Shown: positions 34,929-44,050, counted from the first letter of the stretch. The stretch is 45,440 nucleotides of DNA from Nitrospirota bacterium (GCA_021838765.1 JAKCCY010000006.1:1-45440); one strand, 5' to 3'. The notes: a model not told the origin generated them from the letters alone. Program-made: numbers and translations.

Positions 34929-36117
34929 GTTCAGCTCCCGATAATTCTGATTTCACCAGGAATCTCCGGATATTCATTGTCGCCTGACGAATCCGGCTTT
35001 CATTTTCCACAAGGGCGAATCGGACATGATCATCTCCTGCGCTTCCGAAACCGACTCCGGGAGAAACACCGACCTGCGCCTCCGACATCAAAAGCTTTGC
35101 AAACTCAACCGAACCCATGTGCCTGTGGATTTGGGGAATTTTTGCCCATACAAACATCGAACCCTTCGGCATCGTCACAGACCATCCTGCGCGATTCAAA
35201 CCGTCAACCAGCACCTTGCAGCGTTTTTCGTAGACGGCAGAAATCTTCTGCGGTGTCTGGTCATGGTTGTTCAGCGCATGAATGCTTGCGATCTGGATCG
35301 GCTGGAACATACCGTAGTCAAGATAGCTCTTCAACCTTGTAAGAGCCCCAACGATCTGCTTGTTTCCCACCAGGAAACCGACTCTCCATCCCGGCATGTT
35401 ATAGGATTTGGAAAGGGTGAAGAACTCGGCGCCGACTTCCTTTGCTCCGGGGACTTCAAGAAAGCTTGGAGCACGATACCCCCCGAAGGTGATATCCGCA
35501 TACGCCAAGTCGTGGATCACGAAAAAGTTTCGCTCGTGGGCAAGTTCGACAACTCGTTCGAACAGCCCATCCGGAACGGTCATCGTGGTGGGATTATGAG
35601 GATAACAAAGAAGAACTGCCTTGAGTCCGGGACCGGCATTTTCAATGGCTTCAAGAACATCTGCCTTATGATCCCCCTCGGGATTCATCGGATAGCGGAG
35701 AACTTCGGCGCCGGCAAGAGAAAAGGCAAACGCGTGAATCGGATAGGTTGGATTCGGGACAAGAACCTTGTCTCCCGGCTCCATGGTTGCCAAAGCCAGA
35801 TGTGCAATCCCTTCTTTTGATCCGATTGTGACAACAGCCTCTGTCTCCGGATCGAGAGTCACCCCATAATGCCGGTTGTAAAGGCCACAGATGGCCTCTC
35901 TCAGTTTGGGAATACCCTTCGATGCTGAATAGCGATGATTTCTGGGATTCCTTGCAGCCTCAACGAGCTTGTCAACGATCGACATGGGTGTGGGGAGATC
36001 GGGATTTCCCATACCGAGATCGATGATGTCTTCGCCCCTTCTTCTGGCGGCAGTCTTTAGATCATTGACAATACTGAAAACGTAAGGGGGAAGACTATTT
36101 ATGCGGTTGAACTCCAT
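34918..36117 (-). CDS. alaC: Alanine-type aminotransferase (AlaC-like)
   Basis: A 399-residue class I/II PLP aminotransferase. The PLP lysine is in FFTLSKSYNMPGWRVGFLVG, a run very close to AlaC (YfdZ) as I remember it. IIDLGMGNPDLPTP binds substrate at the N-terminus, and CYPHNPTTMTV and HDLAYADI are cofactor contacts. AlaC makes alanine from pyruvate and glutamate. The same position upstream of hom and thrC is familiar from other bacteria, so a role in amino-donor exchange is likely. The alternative is another aminotransferase such as LL-diaminopimelate aminotransferase. It is the first gene of the long operon. Confidence 0.88.
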   Translation of the reverse strand: MEFNRINSLPPYVFSIVNDLKTAARRRGEDIIDLGMGNPDLPTPMSIVDKLVEAARNPRNHRYSASKGIPKLREAICGLYNRHYGVTLDPETEAVVTIGSKEGIAHLALATMEPGDKVLVPNPTYPIHAFAFSLAGAEVLRYPMNPEGDHKADVLEAIENAGPGLKAVLLCYPHNPTTMTVPDGLFERVVELAHERNFFVIHDLAYADITFGGYRAPSFLEVPGAKEVGAEFFTLSKSYNMPGWRVGFLVGNKQIVGALTRLKSYLDYGMFQPIQIASIHALNNHDQTPQKISAVYEKRCKVLVDGLNRAGWSVTMPKGSMFVWAKIPQIHRHMGSVEFAKLLMSEAQVGVSPGVGFGSAGDDHVRFALVENESRIRQATMNIRRFLVKSELSGAEHAL

Positions 36118-36478
36118 GAAATTCCAGTCCCTCTATAATTTTGGAAGCCATTATGTTGGCACCCAAGGATGTCCCTGATCTGATAGAACCCCGAAACAAT
36201 CCCCCATCGTTCTCTATAGTTCAGATATCGGGGAAAGCTCAATGGGTCCCTTCATATTTATCATATTTTCAGGAGATTGGATAGAGCAGATGTGGAATAG
36301 ACTGGCTCAAATTCCTAAACAATCAGTGGAAAGGAGAGAGTCTGAAATTTTTTCAGGACATTCACTTTGAGCTTTGCTTTCTTCTCCTGTCTGGAAGGGT
36401 GGTTCGGCAGAATGGCTTCAGGCAAGTCTGTATAATCCATAATTTGCATCAAAAATCTTTTAATGTCATAATGGCTCC
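36118..36478. other. Divergent intergenic region, alaC / thioesterase
   Basis: 361 bp between divergent genes, with lower GC than its surroundings. On the plus strand TATAAT at 36431-36436 is a good -10 candidate for the thioesterase/tRNA-Val transcript, but no -35 box at the right spacing was found. I saw no amino-acid leader peptide, T-box or riboswitch ahead of alaC. A 26-codon ORF from 36290 lacks a good Shine-Dalgarno. Confidence 0.45.
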
Positions 36479-36952
36479 ATGATTTCAAAGACGGAATTTC
36501 GTGTCAGATATTCTGAAACTGACGGCCAAAGAAGGGCTCATCATTCCCATTTTCCAGTATGGTTTGAGATGGGCCGGGCCGATTTTTGCAGAAGTTCTGG
36601 ATTCAATTACAGGGAAATGGAGGACAACGGACTTTTTCTGGTTGTCGCCCGATTGTCCTGCCGATATGCCGCCCCGCTTGAATACGATGATCTGGTTTGT
36701 GTCGAAACATGGCTTTCATCCATTTCAAGAAAAATCATGACGTTTGATTATCTGGTCCGAAACCTGTCGACTGGGCAAATAGCCGGTTCAGGATCAACGA
36801 CCTTGGTTTGCGTCGACCCAAAAGGCGATCCAAGATCCTTCCCGGAAGGTGTCTTGGAACTATTGTCTCCAAAAGTCTTGAAGTCTGAAGACCTTCCCAC
36901 CAATTCAAGGGCGGATAGCTCAGTCGGTAGAGCGCAGCTCTTACACAGCTGA
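36479..36952 (+). CDS. 4HBT-family acyl-CoA thioesterase, 3' end inside tRNA-Val
   Basis: A 157-residue hot-dog thioesterase of the YbgC/4-hydroxybenzoyl-CoA type. The N-terminal FRVRYSETDGQRRAHHSHFP holds the catalytic Asp (ETD). PVWFEMGRADF, LSCRYAAPLEYDD and TTLVCVDPKG complete the fold. It hydrolyses acyl-CoA esters. The family domain ends near residue 140. The last 14 codons are read through the first 44 bases of the tRNA-Val gene, and the TGA is in its anticodon arm. The thioesterase and tRNA genes share a strand and probably a transcript. No strong Shine-Dalgarno precedes the ATG. Confidence 0.85.
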   Translation: MISKTEFRVRYSETDGQRRAHHSHFPVWFEMGRADFCRSSGFNYREMEDNGLFLVVARLSCRYAAPLEYDDLVCVETWLSSISRKIMTFDYLVRNLSTGQIAGSGSTTLVCVDPKGDPRSFPEGVLELLSPKVLKSEDLPTNSRADSSVGRAQLLHS

Positions 36953-36984
36953 TGTCGCAGGTTCGATCCCTGTTCCGCCCACCA
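36909..36984 (+). tRNA. tRNA-Val (UAC)
   Basis: A complete 76-nt cloverleaf with an encoded CCA. The acceptor stem GGGCGGA pairs with TCCGCCC. The D arm is GCTCAGTCGGTAGAGC. The anticodon stem CAGCT/AGCTG encloses CTTACAC, giving anticodon TAC. The T arm has CAGGTTCGATCCCTG. Its 5' half is also the 3' end of the thioesterase reading frame. The RND pump operon converges on it 55 bp downstream. Confidence 0.97.
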
Positions 36985-37039
36985 TTTTCGAAGTATCCCG
37001 TCCAAACCCCACGAAAGCAAAAATAAGCCTTTTTTATCG

Positions 37040-38191
37040 TCAAACGTGAGAATTGCTGACTTTCTCCATGGGAACAACCGGCATCCCCGGACCGATCTTC
37101 TGCTGATTTCCAACGATAATTCGGTCACTATCGGAAAGACCTTTAACGGCTTCGATCAAATCACCCTCCATGACACCCAGAACAACAAATCGGATTTCAA
37201 CCTTGTTGTCTCTCGAAACAACATAGACAAACTTTCCGACCTGATTCGACCCGACCGCTATCTGGGGAATCATGAGCGCGTTCTGTCGGTCCCCGATATG
37301 GAGCCGAACATGCACCCACTCTCCCGGGATCAGCGTCTTTTGTGCATTCGGAATGGTGACTCTTGCTGTAATCGTCCCTGTCTGCCGGTCAATCACATTG
37401 TCCAGAAAGGATAAGGTTCCATTGTAAGTTTTCTGATGATTCCCGGCCAGACGAACAGTGGCTGGCATCTTGCCAGCGGACCTGTTCTTTAAAATATCCG
37501 CCAGATCTGACTCGGGCGGATTGAACGTGGCATAAATCGGATCGAGTTGGACAAGAGTATTGATCTGTGTTCCTGAACCAATCAAGTTGCCAGTGTAAAC
37601 AAGGCTTCGGCTGAGCCTCCCGGAAAATGGAGCCCGGATCTCGGTATAGCCCATGTTGATCTTGGCAAGGGCAAGCGCGGCCTTGTCCGCCAGAATGGTG
37701 GATGCCGCCTGATGCATCACGCTTGTCGACTGCTGAAAAACATCCTTTGAGACATCTCCATTGACAACCATCAGCGCATTTCTTTTCTGATTGGCCCTTG
37801 CATATTCAAATGAAGCATTGTCCCTGTCCACCTGAGCCTGAGCCTGAGCCAATGCTGCCCTATAGTTTCTCTGGTCAATCCGGTAGATCAGCATTCCCTT
37901 CCTGACATCGGACCCATCCGGAATCAATTGATCTTTAAGATATCCGGTGACCATTGCCTGCAGTGCGACATTCCGGATGGCTTCTGTCGTCCCGACATAA
38001 TCTTTATAAAGAGAAACCGTTTTTCTCACACCCCTTTGGACGGGAACAGGCATTCCCATCATGGCGGGAGATGTTTTTTCTCCTCCCATGAGCGCAAGCC
38101 ATCCTTTCTTTTCTGCAATAGAGACACCTCCCACAAGGATCACCGCCACGAGAATGGCTATACGAAGCTTTCCATTTTTTTTGCTATCCAT
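37040..38191 (-). CDS. RND efflux periplasmic adaptor (membrane fusion protein)
   Basis: A 383-residue AcrA/MexA-type adaptor. It has one N-terminal membrane anchor at about 10-26 and a biotinyl-lipoyl-like domain (GYLKDQLIPDGSDVRKGMLI). A helical hairpin follows with an Ala/Gln-rich stretch (RAALAQAQAQVDRDNASFEY), and the beta-barrel has GYTEIRAPFSGRLSRSLVYT. It links the inner-membrane pump to the outer-membrane channel. No lipobox is seen. The ATG has GAGGAG eight bases upstream. It is the last gene of the pump operon, the reverse of the usual MFP-first order. Confidence 0.93.
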   Translation of the reverse strand: MDSKKNGKLRIAILVAVILVGGVSIAEKKGWLALMGGEKTSPAMMGMPVPVQRGVRKTVSLYKDYVGTTEAIRNVALQAMVTGYLKDQLIPDGSDVRKGMLIYRIDQRNYRAALAQAQAQVDRDNASFEYARANQKRNALMVVNGDVSKDVFQQSTSVMHQAASTILADKAALALAKINMGYTEIRAPFSGRLSRSLVYTGNLIGSGTQINTLVQLDPIYATFNPPESDLADILKNRSAGKMPATVRLAGNHQKTYNGTLSFLDNVIDRQTGTITARVTIPNAQKTLIPGEWVHVRLHIGDRQNALMIPQIAVGSNQVGKFVYVVSRDNKVEIRFVVLGVMEGDLIEAVKGLSDSDRIIVGNQQKIGPGMPVVPMEKVSNSHV

Positions 38192-38230
38192 TACAAGATC
38201 TCCTCTTTCGGATTTTTCGACAACACATTC

Positions 38231-41200
38231 TCAATCAGGTGAAGAAGCGTTATCACCCAAACCTGCTTTTTCACGAATACCTTCGATGACTGCGTAGAAG
38301 ATAGGAACAAAGAAAAGGCTCAACATGGTGGCTGCCAGCATTCCGCCGAAAACGGTCGTTCCGATCGACTGACGGCTTGCGGCTCCAGCTCCGGATGCAA
38401 ACATCAGTGGAACAACCCCAAGAATAAACGCAAATGCCGTCATCAGGATGGGGCGAAGACGCAGCCTTCCTGCTTCCATGGCAGCCTCAACAATGCCAAG
38501 ACCACGCTCCCTCAGACGCTTGGCGAACTCCACGATCAAAATGGCATTTTTGGCCGACAATCCAATGAGCATCACAAAACCGATCTGGGAATAAACATCC
38601 ACCTGTTTGCCACGCAACCATGTCGCGACCATCGCTCCAAAAATCGCCAGTGGAACGACCAGGATCACCATAAAAGGCATCGACCAGCTCTCATAAAGTG
38701 CCGCCAGAAACAAAAAGACAAACACCAGGGAAATGGCAAAAACCCATTTTTCAATAGAGCCGACCTTCAGCTCCTGATAGGTAATTCCTGTCCATTCATA
38801 TCCAAAATCGGAAGAAAGGGTTTTTTGGGCAGCCCTCTCCATCGCGGCAATAGCATCGCCCGAGCTGAATCCTGGCGACGGACCACCATTGATAAGAGCA
38901 GAGCCGTAGATATTGTAATGGTTGACCGTTTCCGGACCGACCGTTGGCTCAAGATGTCCAAGCGCATCGAGTGGAATCATGTTTCCGTTTACATTTCGGA
39001 CATAGAGTCGTGAAAGGTCTCCGGGGTTTCCCCTCGCCCCGTTTTCAGCCTGGAGGGTCACCCTGAAGGTCCTTCCATAGAGGTTGAAATCATTCACATA
39101 AAGAGATCCCAGATAAATCTGGAGGGTATTGAAAACATCCGGAAGCGAGAGCCCCAGAAGCTTGGCCTTGCTGCGGTCCAGATCATAGTCAAATTGCGGT
39201 GTCGTTGTGGAAAATGTCGTGAAAACCTGACGGGGTTCAATTTCCCGCTGTTTTCTGGCTTCAGCCATGAGAGACTGGGTTGCTTCATCAAGTGCTCGAC
39301 TTCCCTTTCCCGTGAGGTCCTCAACCTCAAATTCAAAGCCACCTGTTGATCCCAACCCGGGAATCGAGGGTGGATCAAAGCTAAGGACAACAGATTCAGG
39401 AATCATGAAAAGTTTGGGCCGAACCGAATTGACAATCATTGAGGCAGTCAGTTCGCTTCCCCTTTCCTCCCATGGCTTCAAAATGGCAAACTCGGCAGCA
39501 CTGTTGGACTGATTTGCAAACGTCAGAAAGTTCAGGCCGGATATCGAGACCACATCCTGTACTCCGGGAGTTTTGAGGAGGATGTCCCGGACCTTTTTGG
39601 TCACATAATCCGTTCGCTCAAGGGAAGCCCCGTCAGGCAACTGAATAATGACAAAGAAGTACCCCTGATCCTCAACCGGCAAAAAGGTTTCCGGAACTCT
39701 GACAAAAAGAAAATAGGTCATGAGGATTCCACCCAGAAAGACTCCCATCGCATACCATCGGTAATCGATCGCCCGGCGAACCATACCGGCATACCGGTCA
39801 CGAGTCCGATCAAAAAACTCGTTGAATTTCCGGAAGAAAAAGAGTTCCGATGGCTTCTGATAGCGCAAAAGCCATGCCGAAAGAGCTGGCGTGAGCGTCA
39901 GGGAGTTGAAGGCAGAAAGACCAACGGAAATGGCAATCGTGAGAGCAAACTGACGATAAAGCTGTCCGGTGATTCCTGGAAGAAAAGCGACCGGCACAAA
40001 AACAGCTCCCAAAACTGCGGAGGTGGCAATAATGGGCCCTGTCACCTCATCCATGGCATTGCGGACTGCTTCCATAGGAGCCACCCCATGCTCAAGCTGA
40101 CGTTCGACGTTTTCGACAACAACAATCGCATCATCCACAACCAGCCCAATCGCCAGAACCATTCCAAGAAGACTGACCGTGTTCAGGGAAAAACCGACGA
40201 TCTCCATGATGGTCAGTGTCCCGATCAGGGAAACCGGAATCGCAATGCCGGCAATGACCATTGTTCTCCAGCTCTGCAGAAAGAGAAAAATGACTCCAAC
40301 CACGAGGAGCAATGCCTCGATCAGGGTGATGACAACCTCTTTCATCGAAGCCGAAACGAACATGGTGGTGTCATACTTGATGGAATAATCAATCCCCTTG
40401 GGAAATCTTTTTGAAAGCTCCTTCATTTTCGCTTTGACCTGACGATCAAGCTCCAGGGCATTCGATCCGGGCGTCTGAAAAATACCGACGACAATGGTTG
40501 GCTTTTTGTCCATGTGGGCGGACGACGTGTACTGGAGAGCTCCCAGTTCAATTCTGGCAACATCCCTCAGTCTGACGGTTGCATTGCTACCCGTTCCCGC
40601 CCTCAGGACAATCTTGCCGAACTCCTCAGGAGTGCTCAGCCGGCCTGTCGCATTGACCTGATAATCGAACATCGTTCCCTTGGGCGCCGGAGCATCTCCT
40701 ATTTTTCCCGCGGCTACCTGAACATTCTGCTCGGCAATGGCATTTTGAACATCTACTGCGGTTATCCCCAGACGTGAGAGCTTGTCTGGATCCAGCCAGA
40801 TCCTCATGGAGTAGCGTCTCTCCCCAAAGATCACAGCATCGCTCACACCGGTCAGTCGTTTCAGTGGATCAACGAGTTGAAGATAGGCATAGTTGCTCAG
40901 TGTAATGGGATCAACCGAGCCGTCAGGAGAGAACAGATTGACGATCAGAACAAAATTTGGATTTTTCTTCTGGACGATAATCCCGCCCTGATTCACAATG
41001 GCCGGAAGCTGTGGAGTTGCCTGGGAAATCCTGTTTTGGACATCAACCGCTGCAATATCAATCGGGTAGCCGACATTGAAGGTGATCGTAATCGTCGAGC
41101 TACCGTCATTCGAGCTTGTCGAGGACATATAGGACATACCGGGAACACCGCTGATCTGTTGCTCAAGAGGAGTCGTAACGGTATCGGCAACAACCTGGGC

Positions 41201-41359
41201 GGATGCGCCCGGGTAGTTGGCCGAAACGGTCACCTGAGGAGGAGTGATTTCCGGAAATTGCGAAACCGGCAAAAGCTTGAAGGAAATCAGCCCGGTCAAA
41301 ACCATTATGATCGCAACAGAAGCCGCAAAAATGGGTCTTTTGATAAAAAAATTCACCAT
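38231..41359 (-). CDS. RND multidrug efflux permease (HAE1 family)
   Basis: A 1042-residue AcrB/MexB-type proton-driven pump of normal length with twelve membrane segments. The N-terminus MVNFFIKRPIFAASVAIIM and LLPVSQFPEITPPQVTVSAN are typical of HAE1. The proton-relay Asp pair is in TM4 (GLVVDDAIVVVENVER) and the Lys in TM10 (GLSAKNAILIVEF). A large periplasmic loop follows TM1 and another TM7. Likely substrates are hydrophobic drugs, solvents or organics. It lies 40 bp after the outer-membrane gene and 39 bp before the adaptor gene. Confidence 0.96.
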   Translation of the reverse strand: MVNFFIKRPIFAASVAIIMVLTGLISFKLLPVSQFPEITPPQVTVSANYPGASAQVVADTVTTPLEQQISGVPGMSYMSSTSSNDGSSTITITFNVGYPIDIAAVDVQNRISQATPQLPAIVNQGGIIVQKKNPNFVLIVNLFSPDGSVDPITLSNYAYLQLVDPLKRLTGVSDAVIFGERRYSMRIWLDPDKLSRLGITAVDVQNAIAEQNVQVAAGKIGDAPAPKGTMFDYQVNATGRLSTPEEFGKIVLRAGTGSNATVRLRDVARIELGALQYTSSAHMDKKPTIVVGIFQTPGSNALELDRQVKAKMKELSKRFPKGIDYSIKYDTTMFVSASMKEVVITLIEALLLVVGVIFLFLQSWRTMVIAGIAIPVSLIGTLTIMEIVGFSLNTVSLLGMVLAIGLVVDDAIVVVENVERQLEHGVAPMEAVRNAMDEVTGPIIATSAVLGAVFVPVAFLPGITGQLYRQFALTIAISVGLSAFNSLTLTPALSAWLLRYQKPSELFFFRKFNEFFDRTRDRYAGMVRRAIDYRWYAMGVFLGGILMTYFLFVRVPETFLPVEDQGYFFVIIQLPDGASLERTDYVTKKVRDILLKTPGVQDVVSISGLNFLTFANQSNSAAEFAILKPWEERGSELTASMIVNSVRPKLFMIPESVVLSFDPPSIPGLGSTGGFEFEVEDLTGKGSRALDEATQSLMAEARKQREIEPRQVFTTFSTTTPQFDYDLDRSKAKLLGLSLPDVFNTLQIYLGSLYVNDFNLYGRTFRVTLQAENGARGNPGDLSRLYVRNVNGNMIPLDALGHLEPTVGPETVNHYNIYGSALINGGPSPGFSSGDAIAAMERAAQKTLSSDFGYEWTGITYQELKVGSIEKWVFAISLVFVFLFLAALYESWSMPFMVILVVPLAIFGAMVATWLRGKQVDVYSQIGFVMLIGLSAKNAILIVEFAKRLRERGLGIVEAAMEAGRLRLRPILMTAFAFILGVVPLMFASGAGAASRQSIGTTVFGGMLAATMLSLFFVPIFYAVIEGIREKAGLGDNASSPD

Positions 41360-41399
41360 GGAGGTAAAGGCCTTTTCTTAGATGTCTAAAGTCAAGTCA

Positions 41400-42920
41400 T
41401 TATTTTTTTGAAGAATTTTTAGCCAATTGTTTTTTGGGGAGCCCCACTCCCTTGGGAGTTGCCTTTGCAAGATTCCACCATCCTCCCCCAAGAGACTGGA
41501 ATAAGGCGACCGTATCGGAATAACGACTTGCCTTGGCCAGAACCAGATTGATTCTCGCTTGCTCATAGCTTTGCTGCGCATTGAAAAGTCCAGGATAGCC
41601 AATCGCGCCCACATTGAACTGGCGCTCGGAGATCTTCAGGCTTTCAGAGGCCGCGACAAAAGCGACCATCTGGGCATTTTGCGTTTCCGCATCTGCTTCG
41701 AGCGCCCGAAGAGAGTCTGCAACATTCTGGAATGCCTGAAGGACTGCGTTTTTGTACTGGGCTTTTGTCTGCTGAAAGATCGCCACAGCCGCCCTCTTCT
41801 TATGAAGAAGTGTCCCCGCCTGAAAAATGGGCTGCGTCAGGGAAGGACCATAGCTCCAGAATTGGCTTCCCGGAGAAAAATAGCCGGCAATGCTTTCGCT
41901 ACCATATTGCCCTGTCAGGGAAATCTGGGGAAACATGTTTGCTGTCGCAACCCCAACCTGGGCACTTGCGGAATGGAGTTGAGCCTCCGCCGACCGAATA
42001 TCGGGACGCTGTTCCACCAGTTTGGACGGAAGGCTGACAGGTAATTCGTCGGGTAACGTCAAATCATCCAGGTGAAAGTTCGCGCCAATTTTTTCGCTGG
42101 GAAATCTCCCCAGATAAACCGCCATCTGATGGCGCTCGATCGACAACTGTTTTTCGAGAGGAGGAAGTGTCGCTTCTTCTTGTGCAAGAAGCGTTGCCTG
42201 GGAGTAAACCGAAGAGCGGGAAAGAGAACCGACTTCAAATTGACGTTTGACAATAATAAGTTCCTGTTTCAAAACCTGAATGATTTGACGGGTTGCCTTG
42301 ATTTGCTCCCGGAGAGAGGCTTCCTGGATAGCGACAAGAACAATATTGGATGTCAGGGTCAGATAGGCTGCCTCGAGCTGAAATCGCTGATAGTCTTCCT
42401 GGGCTTTCAGGGACTCGACCTGTCGCCTGATTCCCCCAAAGAGATCCAAAGGATAGGAAACACTTAAAGAACCGGTATTGAGTGTGAACAGGGAGGACAA
42501 CTGGGGTGCACCAAAAGCAGATCCATTAAAATATTGCTGAACAGTCGACAAATTTCCGGTTACAGAAGGTGCATAGGCTCCCTGCCCCGCAGAAACATTT
42601 TCCATCGCGGAAAGAAGTGACCCTTCCGCCGCCTGGAGTGTCGGATTGACCTTCAGTGCCTGGTCGATCAGATTGTTCAAGGATTTCGAGTGAAACAGTT
42701 TCCACCATTGTCCGGGAATGTCCTTCCCTGTCCTGAAACGCTGGACAATATCACCCTTATCCGTGTAAACAGTCTGAGTTCCTAGTGGTGACTTCGTATA
42801 AGTGGTTGCTTTAGGGGGAGCTGGAGTATGAAAATCAGGACCCACTGCACAACCGGAAAAAAGCAATAAAAAGGTAAAAACCGCCGGAGGGAAAAAGAAA
42901 GAAAATTTGTTTATACTCAC
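41400..42920 (-). CDS. Outer-membrane efflux lipoprotein (NodT/OprM family)
   Basis: A 506-residue TolC-type channel lipoprotein. The signal peptide ends with a lipobox (LLLFSGC) at about residue 24, followed by AVGPDFHTPAPP, which is typical of NodT/OprM. Two OEP repeats follow, with helical barrel segments (NNLIDQALKVNPTLQAAEGS, SAEAQLHSASAQVGVATANM) and GQWWKLFHS. The start is GTG 42920, with a weak site upstream. It is the first gene of the pump operon, facing the MarR gene across 149 bp that hold a perfect palindrome. Confidence 0.93.
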   Translation of the reverse strand: MSINKFSFFFPPAVFTFLLLFSGCAVGPDFHTPAPPKATTYTKSPLGTQTVYTDKGDIVQRFRTGKDIPGQWWKLFHSKSLNNLIDQALKVNPTLQAAEGSLLSAMENVSAGQGAYAPSVTGNLSTVQQYFNGSAFGAPQLSSLFTLNTGSLSVSYPLDLFGGIRRQVESLKAQEDYQRFQLEAAYLTLTSNIVLVAIQEASLREQIKATRQIIQVLKQELIIVKRQFEVGSLSRSSVYSQATLLAQEEATLPPLEKQLSIERHQMAVYLGRFPSEKIGANFHLDDLTLPDELPVSLPSKLVEQRPDIRSAEAQLHSASAQVGVATANMFPQISLTGQYGSESIAGYFSPGSQFWSYGPSLTQPIFQAGTLLHKKRAAVAIFQQTKAQYKNAVLQAFQNVADSLRALEADAETQNAQMVAFVAASESLKISERQFNVGAIGYPGLFNAQQSYEQARINLVLAKASRYSDTVALFQSLGGGWWNLAKATPKGVGLPKKQLAKNSSKK

Positions 42921-43001
42921 CTATTGCGATCCTTGGCTACAGATATTGAAGATTTGTCAATGGTCGGTGAGAAAAGACCTGTAGGTGCATGAGCAAGCCA
43001 T

Positions 43002-43023
43002 AATAATGCGTATACGCATTATT
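43002..43023. promoter_or_regulatory. 22-bp perfect palindrome, candidate MarR operator
   Basis: AATAATGCGTA followed directly by its reverse complement. It lies between the divergent pump operon and the MarR gene, 47 bp before the MarR start. On the plus strand a TATATT -10 candidate follows at 43043-43048. On the minus strand a TTGAAT/TATTAT pair with short spacing spans it. The size and placement fit a MarR dimer controlling both transcripts. Confidence 0.8.
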
Positions 43024-43069
43024 CAATATTAGACTTCTATGGTATATTGTTTGTCAAGGAGGATCCCGC

Positions 43070-43606
43070 ATGCACATGGCCAAGGACAATGGCTGCAATG
43101 CCGGCGAAGGCGAACCCAATCCATTAAGACACCAGCTGATGAAACTGTTCTGGATGCTGGGTCCCGCCTATATCCGCTGGGCTGAATCGATTATGGAGAT
43201 GGATGGGCACACTCCCAAAAGGATGTACCTGATGGGGCTTCTTTTCGAATATGGCCCGATGATGATGAGCAACATCAAAGACCGGCTCGGAGTCACAGCC
43301 ACCAATGTAACAGCCTTGGTCGACGCTTTGGAAAAAGAGGGAATGGTCGAGCGAAAACCTCACCCAACCGACCGGCGGGCAACCATCGTTTCACTGTCAT
43401 CCAAAGCCGAGGAGTTCCTGACGGTCAACTGTTTTTCCTTCAAGGACAGGGTCTCAGAATTGTTTTCTGTCTTTTCTGTCGAGGAGCAGGAACAGTTTCT
43501 CTCGTTCCTTTTTCGGATGCGGGATGTTTTGATCGATAAAAAAATCCTTGAGAGAAAAACGAGATCCTTCGATTCGAAAGAGGACCACACGCCTCAAAAC
43601 CCCTGA
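43070..43606 (+). CDS. MarR-family transcriptional regulator
   Basis: A 178-residue MarR protein. The winged helix-turn-helix is at about 60-120: GPMMMSNIKDRLGVTATNVT is the HTH and EREG-like VERKPHPTDRRATIVSLS is the wing with the conserved Asp-Arg-Arg. The N-terminal and C-terminal helices form the dimer interface. An N-terminal Cys and others (CNAGEG, NCFSF) could sense oxidants, but this is speculation. The ATG has AAGGAGG seven bases upstream. It probably represses the divergent RND operon and itself through the palindrome at 43002-43023. Confidence 0.93.
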   Translation: MHMAKDNGCNAGEGEPNPLRHQLMKLFWMLGPAYIRWAESIMEMDGHTPKRMYLMGLLFEYGPMMMSNIKDRLGVTATNVTALVDALEKEGMVERKPHPTDRRATIVSLSSKAEEFLTVNCFSFKDRVSELFSVFSVEEQEQFLSFLFRMRDVLIDKKILERKTRSFDSKEDHTPQNP

Positions 43607-43849
43607 AACCTCTCCCTGCAGAATGCGAAATCCTTCGTCAAACATCAAAATCCGCTCACACTCCCGAAGAAGGCCCCCCTAAAGGCGTTTGGGAAAACGA
43701 TCCCTATTCGCCTTAAAAAATGGATCTGAGGGTCAAAAAACACCCACCAGACCCCCTGCCCTGAAACGGGGTGAGTTGGAGAATCCAGTCGGCAAGCTTA
43801 TTCGACCGCTTCAATCCTCCAACCCTGCTCCATCTTTATTTTTTAGGGC

Positions 43850-44050
43850 TCAATCTTTTTTGGAATTTAACGGGCACGTATTGAAACCAAGAACCTTGTA
43901 CAAGCCACAGCGCCCGGTAATTCCTGTGATTAATGGGAGAAGACCGATCCAACCCCATGGAGTCTTGGGACCAACATACACCAATGCGATCAGAACAACC
44001 CCCAAAACAACCCTTACAACGCGATCAACAGTTCCTTCATTGACAGGCAT
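43850..44050 (-). CDS. DUF2892 small membrane protein
   Basis: A 66-residue protein with the DUF2892 pattern: NEGTVDRVVRVVLGVVLIAL, a WGWIGLLPLITGITGRCGLY segment and a C-terminal CPLN. Two membrane helices lie at about 11-27 and 32-46. In other proteins this domain follows rhodanese (YgaP), and the two cysteines suggest sulfur handling, though the role is not established. The ATG at 44050 has AGGAGG four bases upstream. A possible start ten codons earlier crosses that site and is less likely. The 243-bp region between marR and this gene holds nothing I can name. Confidence 0.85.
   Translation of the reverse strand: MPVNEGTVDRVVRVVLGVVLIALVYVGPKTPWGWIGLLPLITGITGRCGLYKVLGFNTCPLNSKKD

Noticed and set aside
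34206..35342. A 378-codon open frame on the plus strand
   Set aside because: It lies fully antisense to the exported-protein and alaC genes, both of which have homology or a signal peptide, and its translation has no domain-like pattern.
36290..36370. A 26-codon ORF upstream of the thioesterase gene
   Set aside because: The nearest AGGAG is 14 bases from the ATG, the peptide has no recognisable feature, and nothing indicates a leader peptide.
36118..36478. Attenuator or T-box ahead of the alaC-thr operon
   Set aside because: No leader peptide rich in Thr or Ile codons, no T-box sequence and no terminator hairpin was visible on the minus strand.
36985..43606. Genomic island inserted at tRNA-Val carrying the RND pump
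   Set aside because: I found no second copy of the tRNA 3' end, no integrase and no clear composition shift within the window.
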